Shown here: in pieces, positions 27,618 through 36,422 of the stretch
Position numbering within the stretch: position 1 is the first letter of the stretch
How the letters are laid out: each line of letters starts with the position of its first letter
From: Flavobacteriales bacterium
GTDB lineage: Bacteria; Bacteroidota; Bacteroidia; Flavobacteriales_D; Parvicellaceae
Assembly: GCA_020635565.1 (NCBI GenBank)
Contig: JACJZN010000007.1
Coordinates: 721,065-785,064, forward strand
DNA length: 64,000 nucleotides
Direction of reading: 5' to 3'
Translations under genes and position numbers: made by a program
The notes under the pieces: model-generated
Told to the model about the DNA's origin: nothing
The model's database searches: none
What the model saw: the letters and a program-made list of their open reading frames with translations, nothing else

Positions 27618-29018
27618 TTAGATATGCAATGGAATGTTGTCCCATGCTGCCAAGGCAGCTTCTTTAACCGCTTCAGAATAGGTAGGGTGTGGATGACAAA
27701 TTCTTGCGATATCTTCAGCTGATGCGCGATATTCCATTGCGACCACAGCTTCCATGATCAAGTCTGCTGCTCTTGGGGCAACCATGTGAACACCTAGTAC
27801 TTCATCTGTTGTTTTATCAGCGATGATTTTCACTACACCTTGAATGTCCATACTCGCTCTTGCTCTACCTAGAGCCCTTATTGGGAATGAACCTACTTTG
27901 TATTCAATTCCTGCTGCTTTGATTTCTTCTTCAGTTTTACCAACAGATGCAACTTCCGGCCAAGTATAAACTACTCCTGGAATTAGATCATAGTTGATGT
28001 GTGGTTTTTGACCTGCCATTTGTTCCGCTACATATACTCCTTCTTCTTCCGCCTTGTGAGCAAGCATAGTTCCTTTGATCACATCGCCTATCGCGTAAAT
28101 ACCAGAAACAGATGTTTCGCAATGATCATTCGTTGGGATCATCCCTCGTTTGTCTACCTCAATTCCGATATTCTCAAGACCAAGGCCTTCAGTGTATGGT
28201 TTTCTGCCTACAGCAACTAAGCAATAGTCGCCTTCGATCTTAACTTCTTCACCTTTTTTGTTCTTAGCAGTAACAACAACTCCTTTTCCAGTGTTCTCCA
28301 CATTTGTTACAGCATGATTAAAGTTGAATTTAAATCCTTCTTTCTTAAGAATTCTTAATAATTCTTTGCTCATTGTGCTGTCCATCATGGAGATGATCGT
28401 ATCGGCATATTCTACCACCGTTACCTCAGCACCAAGTCTAGCATAAACACTTCCAAGTTCAAGTCCAATTACACCACCGCCTATCACGATCATATGCTTT
28501 GGAACTTCCGTAAGGTTCAGAGCTTCAGTCGAAGTGATGATTCTGTCTTTGTCAGGAACCATTCCTGGGAAATAGTTAGGTTTAGATCCCGTAGCAATAA
28601 TTACTTTGTCCGTTTGAATGGTAGTTTCACCTGATTCACCTGTTACTTTTATTGTATTCTTGTCTACAAATGATCCTACGCCATGATGAACATCGATCTT
28701 GTTCTTATCCATTAGGAATTTAATTCCATCACAGGTCTGAGAAACCACTCCATTTTTTCTCTCAATAAGTTGCTTCATGTTCACTTTGATATCTCCTGCA
28801 TCAATTCCATGCTCCTTAAAGTTGTGGGTAGCATTAAAAAAGTGTTCACTAGAATCCAAAAGTGCCTTTGAAGGTATGCAACCAACATTTAAACATGTTC
28901 CTCCCAGAGAGTTGTATTTTTCAATAATTGCGGTTTTCATTCCTAATTGTGCGCAACGAATTGCCGCAACGTAACCTCCTGGTCCTGAACCGATAATAGT
29001 AACATCGTATTTGCTCAT
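27618..29018 (-). CDS. lpdA: Dihydrolipoyl dehydrogenase (E3)
   Basis: FAD enzyme that reoxidises the lipoyl arm of 2-oxo acid dehydrogenases or the glycine cleavage system. The N-terminal FAD motif (VTIIGSGPGGYVAAIRCAQ), the redox disulfide GGTCLNVGCIPSKAL, the NAD motif IGGGVIGLELGSVYARLGA, the second FAD motif YAIGDVI and the C-terminal catalytic HPHPTYSE are all present. ATG at 29018 (MSKYDVTIIG) is chosen over the longer frame from 29084, since the family starts directly at the FAD fold. No E1 or E2 gene is adjacent. Confidence 0.96.
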   Translation of the reverse strand: MSKYDVTIIGSGPGGYVAAIRCAQLGMKTAIIEKYNSLGGTCLNVGCIPSKALLDSSEHFFNATHNFKEHGIDAGDIKVNMKQLIERKNGVVSQTCDGIKFLMDKNKIDVHHGVGSFVDKNTIKVTGESGETTIQTDKVIIATGSKPNYFPGMVPDKDRIITSTEALNLTEVPKHMIVIGGGVIGLELGSVYARLGAEVTVVEYADTIISMMDSTMSKELLRILKKEGFKFNFNHAVTNVENTGKGVVVTAKNKKGEEVKIEGDYCLVAVGRKPYTEGLGLENIGIEVDKRGMIPTNDHCETSVSGIYAIGDVIKGTMLAHKAEEEGVYVAEQMAGQKPHINYDLIPGVVYTWPEVASVGKTEEEIKAAGIEYKVGSFPIRALGRARASMDIQGVVKIIADKTTDEVLGVHMVAPRAADLIMEAVVAMEYRASAEDIARICHPHPTYSEAVKEAALAAWDNIPLHI

Positions 29019-29104
29019 GCTATTCTTTTTAGTTAACTTATGGACGGTAAAATTAGCAATAATCATTAGACCTGTTTGAGTCATTCGAAATTTTCTGTAC
29101 TTTT

Positions 29105-29134
29105 TTTGGATATTAAAAACAATATGTATCTTCG
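29105..29134 (+). promoter_or_regulatory. Bacteroidota-type promoter of the OmpA/TPR lipoprotein gene
   Basis: TTTG at 29105-29108, an 18-base spacer, then TATCTTCG at 29127-29134. This is a good -33/-7 pair with one base changed in the -7 box, 32 bases before the ATG. Confidence 0.6.
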
Positions 29135-29166
29135 CACGGATTTTATAATGTAAAAATTAACTGATA

Positions 29167-30864
29167 ATGAACAAAAGATTTAGAACAATCGCGATGATGA
29201 CCGCTGTAACAGGAGGATTGATCATGAGCAGTTGTACGCTTGTTAAAGACCTTGAATACAAGGTTTTAGAGGATCCGTTGGAAATGCACGGTGATAAAGT
29301 GGAATTGAAAATGACTGCTACATTTGTTGAGAAAGGACTTAACAAAAAAGCGAGTGTAAAACTTACCCCTATATTTGTTTGTAATGATGGAACTGAGATT
29401 CCTTTCGATTCGAGAGAGTTTCAAGGAGAGAAAGCTGCAGGAAACGGTGAAGTGATTACTAAAGCAGGAAAAACTATAACTTATTCAAGTACTCGTCCTT
29501 ACGTTGCTTGTATGGAGGAAGGAACAGTTATCATAAGAATCGAACCTAAGAAAGGTGAGAAAGAAAAAGATGCGATCACTACTGATAAGATTGCAGATGG
29601 TACGATCATTACTCCTTACTTGATTCAATTGGATGATCAGGTAATGGTTGCTGATGATAAATTTGTAAGAGTAACAACTCATGACACTACTGCTGTTATC
29701 AATTATGATAAAGGCAAATTCAATGTAAAGGCTGCTGAATTGAAGCAGGCTGATATCGTTGGTTTGGAAGGTTTCATCAAAATGGCTCAAACTAATGATA
29801 GAAGAGATGTTAAGAGTTTCAATATTGTTTCATTTGCTTCTCCTGAAGGTGAGATTGATAAGAATGAGAACTTGGCAACAGATCGTGCTACTTCAGCTGA
29901 AGAGTATTTGAACAATTTCTACAAAAAATCTAAAATTGAGACAGTTCCTTCAATTAGCAAGAATCCTAAAGGTGAAGACTGGGTAGGTTTCAAAGCTGAA
30001 GTAGAGAAAACAACTCATGAGGATAAAGACCTAATTCTTAGAGTTCTTGAGATGACTTCTGACCTTAATAAAAGAGAAGAAGATATCAGAAACATGGCTA
30101 AGACTTATGTTTTCTTAGAGAAAGAAGTTCTTCCTCAATTAAGAAGATCTCAAATTGTATGTACTTATGATAAAGTAGGTTGGAGCGATGACGAGTTGAA
30201 ACAACTTTCTAAATCGAATCCTGATACTTTGACAGTTGAAGAATTACTTTACACTGCAGAGTTAGTTGAAGATTTGAACGAGAAATTGAGAATTTACAAA
30301 GAAGCTGAAAGAATGTATGCTAAGGATTGGAGAACTTCTAACAACGTTGGATATATCCTTTACCTTCAAAATGATGTAGCGGGAGCGAAATCTAAATTTG
30401 AAAAAGCTTACGAATTAGCTCAGAATGAGATCGTAACTAACAACCTTGGAGCTGTGATCCACATGGAAGGAGATAGAAATAGAGCAAAGGAATTGTTCGA
30501 ATCTGCTGGAAGCTCAAGTGAAACATCTTACAACTTAGGTCTTGTTGCTATTCAAGATGGAATGTACGGAGAAGCTCTTGAGAAAATGGGAGACAACCAA
30601 ACATTCAATGTCGCTCTTGCTAAAGTATTGAACGATGAGGAAGGTGTTGCTGCAGATGTTATTGATGCAAGTGCTGAAGCTGATGCTGCTTATTCATACT
30701 ACTTGAAGGCAATCATTGGAGCTAGAACGAATAACAATGATATGGTTATTTCGAACTTGAAGACAGCTATCTCTAAAGACGCTTCATTCAAAGCTAAAGC
30801 AGCTAAGGATGCAGAGTTTATCAAATTAAGAGAAGTTGATGCATTCAAATCTTTAGTTCAGTAA
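29167..30864 (+). CDS. Lipoprotein with OmpA-like and TPR regions
   Basis: Predicted outer-membrane lipoprotein of 565 residues. The signal ends in a lipobox-like GLIMSSC with Cys at about 23. A beta-rich N-terminal part (30-210) is followed by an OmpA-like segment (SFNIVSFASPEGEIDKNENL, then ATDRATSAEEYLNNFYKK) and, from about 365, helical repeats of TPR type (NNVGYILYLQNDVAGAKSKF, NNLGAVIHMEGDRNRAKELF). Proteins of this build are abundant in Bacteroidota and are thought to contact peptidoglycan; the exact role is unknown. Codon use is very regular, which suggests high expression. A clean terminator follows. Confidence 0.8.
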   Translation: MNKRFRTIAMMTAVTGGLIMSSCTLVKDLEYKVLEDPLEMHGDKVELKMTATFVEKGLNKKASVKLTPIFVCNDGTEIPFDSREFQGEKAAGNGEVITKAGKTITYSSTRPYVACMEEGTVIIRIEPKKGEKEKDAITTDKIADGTIITPYLIQLDDQVMVADDKFVRVTTHDTTAVINYDKGKFNVKAAELKQADIVGLEGFIKMAQTNDRRDVKSFNIVSFASPEGEIDKNENLATDRATSAEEYLNNFYKKSKIETVPSISKNPKGEDWVGFKAEVEKTTHEDKDLILRVLEMTSDLNKREEDIRNMAKTYVFLEKEVLPQLRRSQIVCTYDKVGWSDDELKQLSKSNPDTLTVEELLYTAELVEDLNEKLRIYKEAERMYAKDWRTSNNVGYILYLQNDVAGAKSKFEKAYELAQNEIVTNNLGAVIHMEGDRNRAKELFESAGSSSETSYNLGLVAIQDGMYGEALEKMGDNQTFNVALAKVLNDEEGVAADVIDASAEADAAYSYYLKAIIGARTNNNDMVISNLKTAISKDASFKAKAAKDAEFIKLREVDAFKSLVQ

Positions 30865-30884
30865 GAAGATAAAATCAATTATAG

Positions 30885-30918
30885 AAAAGGCTCTGGTGTA
30901 AATCAGAGCCTTTTTTTT
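30885..30918 (+). terminator. Rho-independent terminator
   Basis: Stem 30885-30895 with 30904-30914, 8-base loop, followed by a run of T. It ends the lipoprotein transcript. Confidence 0.9.
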
Positions 30919-31087
30919 GTTGTTAATTTTGGGATTTCAATCTTTACCTCATTCAAAACGACCATTAAACGATTGATTAGTTTAAGGAAATGTAATTTTT
31001 TTTAACTTGGCACCTTATAAAAGAAACGGAAACGTTATATTCGCACAAATTTATTATCGAGATTAAAGAAGAACTTAATTAAACACT

Positions 31088-31963
31088 ATGAAAAAGGTAT
31101 TCACATTATTAGCAGTTACTGGACTATTGTCTATTGGAAGTTTTGCGCAGGATACAATTACTGTGGATAACGCAGATGGTTCAAAAACAGCTTATGCAAT
31201 TGATGCTGCGACAGGAGATACGTTGAACTCATGGACTGCACAGGAAGCACCTGTTGCTCAGCCGGAGCCAGATAATTCTCAAACAGCAGTTGCAGAAGGA
31301 GAAGGGGACAAAGGAGAGGAAAAAGAAGATTTTGACATTGTTCAGGAGTTGAAGAGATACTTCATTGATGGTTCGCCAGTCTTCATGACTTTCGTATTGT
31401 TAACGTTGATCTTTGGTCTTGCGTTGAGTATTGAAAGAATCATTTACTTGACTATGGCAACTACAAACAACAAGAAGTTGTTGGCTCAGATCGAAGATGC
31501 TTTGAACTCAGGTGGAGTTGAGGCTGCTAAGGAAGTTTGTAGAAATACAAGAGGTCCTGTTGCTTCTATCTTTTACCAAGGTTTAGATCGATCAGCGGAA
31601 GGTGTTGATATGGCTGAGAAAGCTGTAGTTTCTTATGGAGGTGTACAAATGGGACTTTTAGAAAAAGGTCTTCCTTGGATTGGTTTGATGATCGCCTTGG
31701 CTCCGATGCTTGGATTCATGGGAACTGTAATCGGGATGATCCAAACGTTTGATTTGATTGGTGAAACTGGAGATGCAGATCCAAAAGATATGGCGGTGGG
31801 TATTAAACTTGCCTTGATCACTACTGTATCTGGTTTGATCGTTGCGATCATTCTTCAAATCTTCTATAACTACATCGTATCTAAGATTGATTCTTTGGTG
31901 AACGAAATGGAAGATGCTTCGATCTCTTTGATCGACCTAGTTGTTAAGCACAGCAAGAAGTAA
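31088..31963 (+). CDS. exbB: ExbB/TolQ/MotA-family proton channel
   Basis: Inner-membrane channel subunit that, with ExbD, uses the proton gradient to power TonB-dependent uptake or related envelope work. After an apparent signal peptide (1-20, SFAQ) and an acidic linker, membrane segments lie at about 95-115, 200-220 and 240-265. The second carries the family motif GLMIALAPMLGFMGTVIGMI and then GIKLALITTVSGLIVAIILQ. The N-terminal extension is usual for this phylum. It is the first of four genes in one direction with gaps of 33, 10 and 8 bases. A TATATTCG element at 31036-31043 is a likely -7 box. Confidence 0.93.
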   Translation: MKKVFTLLAVTGLLSIGSFAQDTITVDNADGSKTAYAIDAATGDTLNSWTAQEAPVAQPEPDNSQTAVAEGEGDKGEEKEDFDIVQELKRYFIDGSPVFMTFVLLTLIFGLALSIERIIYLTMATTNNKKLLAQIEDALNSGGVEAAKEVCRNTRGPVASIFYQGLDRSAEGVDMAEKAVVSYGGVQMGLLEKGLPWIGLMIALAPMLGFMGTVIGMIQTFDLIGETGDADPKDMAVGIKLALITTVSGLIVAIILQIFYNYIVSKIDSLVNEMEDASISLIDLVVKHSKK

Positions 31964-31996
31964 TATTTTGTATAATCGAATTTAAACATTCAGCAT

Positions 31997-32605
31997 ATGA
32001 ATGATAAAATAATAAATATATCTGCCAAGGCGTTGATGATCGTTATCATTATTGTCGGAGTAATACTTTCGGGAATAATTATGGGATACGGAAACCCAAA
32101 AGGCTATAAAGACAAGGATATCTATCGTCTTGGAAAAGAGGTCGCTTTAAAAGAGGGTGTTAATAAGTCTGCTAGTCAGCAGGAATTAGATGCTTTCATT
32201 GAAGAGACTGGAACCAAGATCAAGAATGATATGATGGCTGAACAGGATGGTCACGTATTCACTGTGATCAACTTTACTGGATGGGTGATTGGATTAGCAT
32301 TGATTTTAATTGCGGTAGCAATGGTTATTGGTTTGATCGGTGATCCTAAGAAGGCGATTAAAGGAATAGCAGGTGCTGTAGGATTGGCATTGTTGGTTTA
32401 CATTGTATATACAATGTCTACAGATGCACTGCCTGATTACATGCTTGAGAAAAATGCAGATCTTGCTAAAGAAGGAAAAGATCCAATTTACGATGCATCA
32501 GGAATGAAATTGGCTGGTGGAACAATTGTCAGTTCAATTATTTTAATTGTGGTTGCTATTGCTGCCTGGATTGGTAGTGCAGTTTATAAGATCGTGAAAT
32601 CATAA
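31997..32605 (+). CDS. Membrane protein within the ExbB-ExbD cluster
   Basis: Protein of 202 residues with four predicted membrane segments: about 10-30, 90-110, 117-137 and 175-198. Between the first and second lies a soluble loop (residues 32-85). No domain is recognised. Its fixed place between exbB and exbD, 33 bases after one and 10 before the other, implies a role in the same complex. The C-terminus ends in a short basic tail after the last segment. Confidence 0.8.
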   Translation: MNDKIINISAKALMIVIIIVGVILSGIIMGYGNPKGYKDKDIYRLGKEVALKEGVNKSASQQELDAFIEETGTKIKNDMMAEQDGHVFTVINFTGWVIGLALILIAVAMVIGLIGDPKKAIKGIAGAVGLALLVYIVYTMSTDALPDYMLEKNADLAKEGKDPIYDASGMKLAGGTIVSSIILIVVAIAAWIGSAVYKIVKS

Positions 32606-32615
32606 TCTTTGCGGA

Positions 32616-33329
32616 ATGGCTAAGAGAGAGTTAGAAGAAATAAATGCAAGTTCGATGGCGGATATCGCCTTCCTTCTTCTGGTGTTCTTCCTTGTAACGA
32701 CAACGTTCAGTAAGGAGACAGAAGTGGAAGAGAAGTTGCCTCGAAAAAATGAAGATCTGGAGATCAAGATCAGGGAGTATAATATCCTTCAGATTCTTGC
32801 GAATAAGAATGACAATATTCTTGTTGAAGGGGAGCATTACTTAGATGATCCTATGGAAATTGCTGGATATGTTAAAGACTTTTTTGTGCATCCATCTTCT
32901 GAAGATAATGTAAAATGGCCTGAAGTTACTAAGGTTACATCTCAAATGTGTCAGACGAAGATTGCTTACTATCAACCTTATACTGCAGATCCTACTTTGG
33001 GAGAGGCTTATGAGGATAGTATCAAGATCTATGAAGGAAAGTTGAAGACGTGTGAATTGATGGGGGGTTCATATAATGAGATCTCACCAAAAGCGGTAAT
33101 TGCAATTACTTTGGATAACTCGACTAAGTATGAAACTTATATCAACGTGCTGGACGGTATCCTTACTGGACTTACTGAATTGAGGGATGAGTTGAGTATT
33201 GCGAAATTCAATAAGCCGTATGCAGAATTGGATAAAGATATTGCTGAAGAGAAAGAAATGATCGAGGCAATACAGATGGTTTATCCTAAAAGAATATTTA
33301 AGGCAAAAGGAATTGCCTCTAACGATTAA
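32616..33329 (+). CDS. exbD: ExbD/TolR-family protein (first copy)
   Basis: Inner-membrane partner of ExbB. The N-terminal membrane helix contains the proton-relay aspartate in SSMADIAFLLLVFFLVTTTF (about residues 12-31). The periplasmic part is longer than in E. coli ExbD (237 residues against about 140) because of an insert at about 85-160 with two cysteines. It starts 10 bases after the membrane protein and 8 bases before the second copy. Confidence 0.9.
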   Translation: MAKRELEEINASSMADIAFLLLVFFLVTTTFSKETEVEEKLPRKNEDLEIKIREYNILQILANKNDNILVEGEHYLDDPMEIAGYVKDFFVHPSSEDNVKWPEVTKVTSQMCQTKIAYYQPYTADPTLGEAYEDSIKIYEGKLKTCELMGGSYNEISPKAVIAITLDNSTKYETYINVLDGILTGLTELRDELSIAKFNKPYAELDKDIAEEKEMIEAIQMVYPKRIFKAKGIASND

Positions 33330-33337
33330 AAACTTGA

Positions 33338-33811
33338 TTGAGTATGTCTAAGTTTTCGAAAGGTAAAAAAAGAGCTGAACCTGCTATATCTACGGCATCC
33401 TTGCCAGATATTGTATTCATGTTGTTGTTCTTTTTTATGGTGACGGCAAAGTTTAAATCAACTGAAGCTTTAGTAGACATCAAAGTGCCAGCAGCTTTTA
33501 CAACTGAGGTGCTTGATAAGAAAGATAAGTCAATTCTTTATTGGATCGGTAAACCAAAAAATCCAGCTCTGGGATCTACTTATCGAGTTCAGATGGATGA
33601 CCAATTGTTGGATGATGTTTCTCAAATTAAGCCCTATTTGTTAGATTTGAGAGGAACTGATGATTTTGGAAGTGTTTGGTACGATAAAGTTGTAAACTTC
33701 TTTCAAGTTGACAAGAATGCGCCAATGGGATTGGTTAGAAGTGTACAGGAGGAATTGAGAGATCCATTGGTAGATGCGTTAACAGTTAAATATTCTGTAA
33801 ACGATAAATAA
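33338..33811 (+). CDS. exbD: ExbD/TolR-family protein (second copy)
   Basis: Second ExbD. The helix near residues 16-40 holds TASLPDIVFMLLFFFMVTAK with the conserved Asp. Length 157 is close to the usual size. Two ExbD copies beside one ExbB are common in Bacteroidota, and a heteromeric complex is likely. No TonB gene follows; a terminator does. Confidence 0.9.
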   Translation: MSMSKFSKGKKRAEPAISTASLPDIVFMLLFFFMVTAKFKSTEALVDIKVPAAFTTEVLDKKDKSILYWIGKPKNPALGSTYRVQMDDQLLDDVSQIKPYLLDLRGTDDFGSVWYDKVVNFFQVDKNAPMGLVRSVQEELRDPLVDALTVKYSVNDK

Positions 33812-33829
33812 ATAAGACGAATTAATTAC

Positions 33830-33859
33830 AAAGGTCAATCGAAAGGTTGACCTTTTTTA
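33830..33859 (+). terminator. Rho-independent terminator after the Exb cluster
   Basis: Stem 33830-33838 with 33847-33855, 8-base loop, then a T-run. It lies just before the next start codon at 33869. Confidence 0.8.
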
Positions 33860-33868
33860 TTTACTGAT

Positions 33869-34276
33869 ATGAGCAAAAAGAAATTATACTTACAAGATTG
33901 TATTGAATCGGTAGCAACTTTTCATGAGGCCTTTCAAATAGGAAATGAAGAATCTCCAAAGGCAGATGTCGGAACTGATACTTACATGTTGAGATACAAG
34001 TTGATGCGAGAGGAAAATGAGGAATATCTGGAAGCGGCTGAAAGAGGAGATCTAACAGAGATCGCGGATGCTTGTGGAGATATGCTCTACATATTATGTG
34101 GAACGCTCTTAAAACATGGTTTGCAACATAAAATAGAAGAGGTTTTCGAAGAAATCCAAAGAAGCAATATGTCAAAGTTGGATAAAGACGGAAAACCTAT
34201 TTTCAGAGAGGATGGAAAGGTGTTGAAATCTGATCTTTACTTTAAACCAGATATTAAGACCATCCTGGAGCGATAA
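33869..34276 (+). CDS. MazG-like nucleotide pyrophosphohydrolase
   Basis: Small all-alpha NTP pyrophosphohydrolase (MazG/HisE superfamily) of 135 residues. The metal-binding helices are visible: RYKLMREENEEYLEAAE and then EIADACGDMLYILCGTLLKH, giving the ExxE ... ExxD pattern. Substrate is not known; relatives of this length act on phosphoribosyl-ATP-like or non-canonical nucleotides. It stands alone between the Exb terminator and a convergent multicopper oxidase gene. Confidence 0.85.
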   Translation: MSKKKLYLQDCIESVATFHEAFQIGNEESPKADVGTDTYMLRYKLMREENEEYLEAAERGDLTEIADACGDMLYILCGTLLKHGLQHKIEEVFEEIQRSNMSKLDKDGKPIFREDGKVLKSDLYFKPDIKTILER

Positions 34277-34285
34277 CCATATTTC

Positions 34286-35428
34286 TTAACGAGAAATAAC
34301 AATTGGTTTAATTTCATTACCTATCTTGAAGTAATAGGTTCCTGGTTTCCAGTTTGAAATGTCATAAGTATTTTTTCCTCCAAATATCAGTTGAGTGAGG
34401 ATCTTTCCTTGAGTATCAAAAACTGTGATCTCCTGATCTTTGATCAAAGACTCAACTGTTAAATACTCACTAGCAGGATTGGGATAAATAATAGTCGATA
34501 TCGATTTCTCCTCTTTAATTTCGCTTGGAAAAATATTGACCCAAATTTGATTCGTATGATGGTACTGATCCTCAAACATGGATTTGTATTTGACATCAAT
34601 TGTGCCGTTATAGTACATGCTAGGCTTAATAATTACACTATATCTTTCACCCGGATAAATTCTGAGAGAATCGGTTTGGTGGATTGATGGAAGAGGGCGC
34701 CCATCTGATGAATGAACGACAGCATTCAATTCGTTCGGAAAAATGAAATCGGTTATTGAGTAGCCAATGTTAAAAAGATTCAAAAGGTAAGAAGTGTCTT
34801 CTTCAACATAAATGATGTCCTGCTGATACATGCCCGTCTGCTGATTTTGCATTCCATTGATTAAAAAATAATCTTGAAAAATATCCGTGTTCCAGTTGGT
34901 GTAGACATCAGAGGCTATGAAATCAGAACTTTGATAAAAATAGGGGCCTCCAGAGAATAACTGATTTGGATTACCCCACACACGTATGCCTCCATACATT
35001 CCTTTTTGAAGATGGATAGAAGTGTGAACATGACAATGATACAAGAAATTTCCTGGGTGATCTGTATTAAAATGATAGGTAGTAGAGTCAAAGGCCGCTA
35101 CTGCATAGGAAGTGTTTGGAACGCCATCATTTGGCTGGTCAACATCTAAACCATGAAGATGAATGGTGTGGGGTTCACCTGTATCGTTCCAGAAGTGAAT
35201 AATAACACTATCGCCAACATTAAATTCTAGAAATGGTCCAGGGAGCGATGCTGATAATTTTTGGTGTGTAGCTGGGTCATAATATCCATAAACCCATACT
35301 TCTGCTTTGGTGCCATCATAGAAGGTATGTTTTGCATCCATTTTCGTATACAGAAAAACATGCTTTACATTTTGGGCTAAGGAATGTAAAGAAAGGACCA
35401 TTAGAAATATCAATAATATCTTTTTCAT
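34286..35428 (-). CDS. Multicopper oxidase subunit with T9SS tail
   Basis: Exported cupredoxin protein of 380 residues. After a signal peptide (1-18, SLAQ), domain 1 carries two copper motifs: EPHTIHLHG (about 85-93) and FLYHCHVHTSIHLQKGM (about 128-145), which hold type 1 Cys/His/Met ligands as well as two HxH pairs. A second cupredoxin-like domain follows (about 170-300) without ligands. The last 75 residues are a type A T9SS sorting domain (IIYPNPASEYLTV). The ATG overlaps the stop of the upstream partner (ATGA), which indicates coupled translation. It has only half of the histidines needed for a trinuclear copper site; the partner has the rest. Confidence 0.88.
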   Translation of the reverse strand: MKKILLIFLMVLSLHSLAQNVKHVFLYTKMDAKHTFYDGTKAEVWVYGYYDPATHQKLSASLPGPFLEFNVGDSVIIHFWNDTGEPHTIHLHGLDVDQPNDGVPNTSYAVAAFDSTTYHFNTDHPGNFLYHCHVHTSIHLQKGMYGGIRVWGNPNQLFSGGPYFYQSSDFIASDVYTNWNTDIFQDYFLINGMQNQQTGMYQQDIIYVEEDTSYLLNLFNIGYSITDFIFPNELNAVVHSSDGRPLPSIHQTDSLRIYPGERYSVIIKPSMYYNGTIDVKYKSMFEDQYHHTNQIWVNIFPSEIKEEKSISTIIYPNPASEYLTVESLIKDQEITVFDTQGKILTQLIFGGKNTYDISNWKPGTYYFKIGNEIKPIVISR

Positions 35429-36273
35429 GGACTTATATTGATCATAGTAATCATACCTCCTGGGTATCCTCCTGTATTAACCGCAAACAAATTATGATCA
35501 TGTACAGGATACATTCCGGATTGGTTAGGTATTAGTCTTACAATACACGCGGCATCAACTTCCAAAGGAAACGTATCTTTTAAAAGACCCTCCATCAAAT
35601 TGTTTTTTGAGTGAAAGAGAATTTCTACATGATATCCATGAAAATGGAGGGCATGAGCCATTTTTCCTGTATTTATTATAGAGATAATAAGTGTGTCGCT
35701 AACATTTCCAACAACTAAAGCGTTGGTGTCAGCTATCGTTTGAGGATAGCTATTGAAGTTAATTGTATAAACTTCTGGTAAATAGGAAGAGGGAATCGCA
35801 CTTGTGTTTAGAAGTGCAAGATCATGAGATAAAGCCACTTCTTGATCGAAAAGATTCCAGTAGAAATGAGGGTAATTCTCATAGCCGACTAAAATTTGGC
35901 CAGATGCTCCTAAGTTTTTACCATAACTAACATCAGAATAAAAAATGTGAGTTCCAGGTAGGTTGAAACTAAAAGAGAAAGTCACAGTGTCATTAGCATT
36001 TATGATGTTACCAGTTGTAATAATATTATCTACAGTAAATGTGTGTGGTAAAGTGTCTCTATTGATTATTGTAAGATTAATTGTTTCTCCAACAGAGACA
36101 TTAGTTGAATAACTTTCAATTCTAAAAGAATCAACTGAGCTAAAGATGGCAAAAGTTGTTTGGTATCCCCTAATGTCAGCACTGTCTTTGTATATGAACA
36201 GCGTGTCAGAAAACTGCCCCCATGATGTTAAGGACAGAATGAATAGTAGGAAGGATAATAACTTTTTATACAC
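35425..36273 (-). CDS. Partner multicopper oxidase subunit
   Basis: Exported protein of 282 residues with two cupredoxin domains. The GTG start at 36273 opens a signal peptide (MYKKLLSFLLFILSLTSWGQ). Domain 1 (25-130) has no clear ligands. Domain 2 holds AHALHFHGYHVEIL (about 210) and YPVHDHNLF (about 255), which are the usual third and fourth copper motifs, but the type 1 cysteine of HCH is an Asp (HDH). So it can offer four trinuclear-site histidines but no type 1 copper. It has no T9SS tail and is translated first, overlapping the next gene by 4 bases. Joint assembly is inferred. Confidence 0.85.
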   Translation of the reverse strand: MYKKLLSFLLFILSLTSWGQFSDTLFIYKDSADIRGYQTTFAIFSSVDSFRIESYSTNVSVGETINLTIINRDTLPHTFTVDNIITTGNIINANDTVTFSFSFNLPGTHIFYSDVSYGKNLGASGQILVGYENYPHFYWNLFDQEVALSHDLALLNTSAIPSSYLPEVYTINFNSYPQTIADTNALVVGNVSDTLIISIINTGKMAHALHFHGYHVEILFHSKNNLMEGLLKDTFPLEVDAACIVRLIPNQSGMYPVHDHNLFAVNTGGYPGGMITMINISP

Positions 36274-36422
36274 TCCTCAAAAGTACCAAAATTATTAACG
36301 GATAGACTTCTAACAAATGTGTGATTTTGGAATCCTATCTATCAAACGACTCAGAATCAACCTTATTTTGAATATTCGATTAAACCATCGATTTTTGTAT
36401 ATTGTTTTCATTCTTATTGGAT

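Noticed and set aside
29019..29084. Upstream extension of lpdA (22 residues)
   Set aside because: The FAD-binding fold begins at ATG 29018, as in the family.
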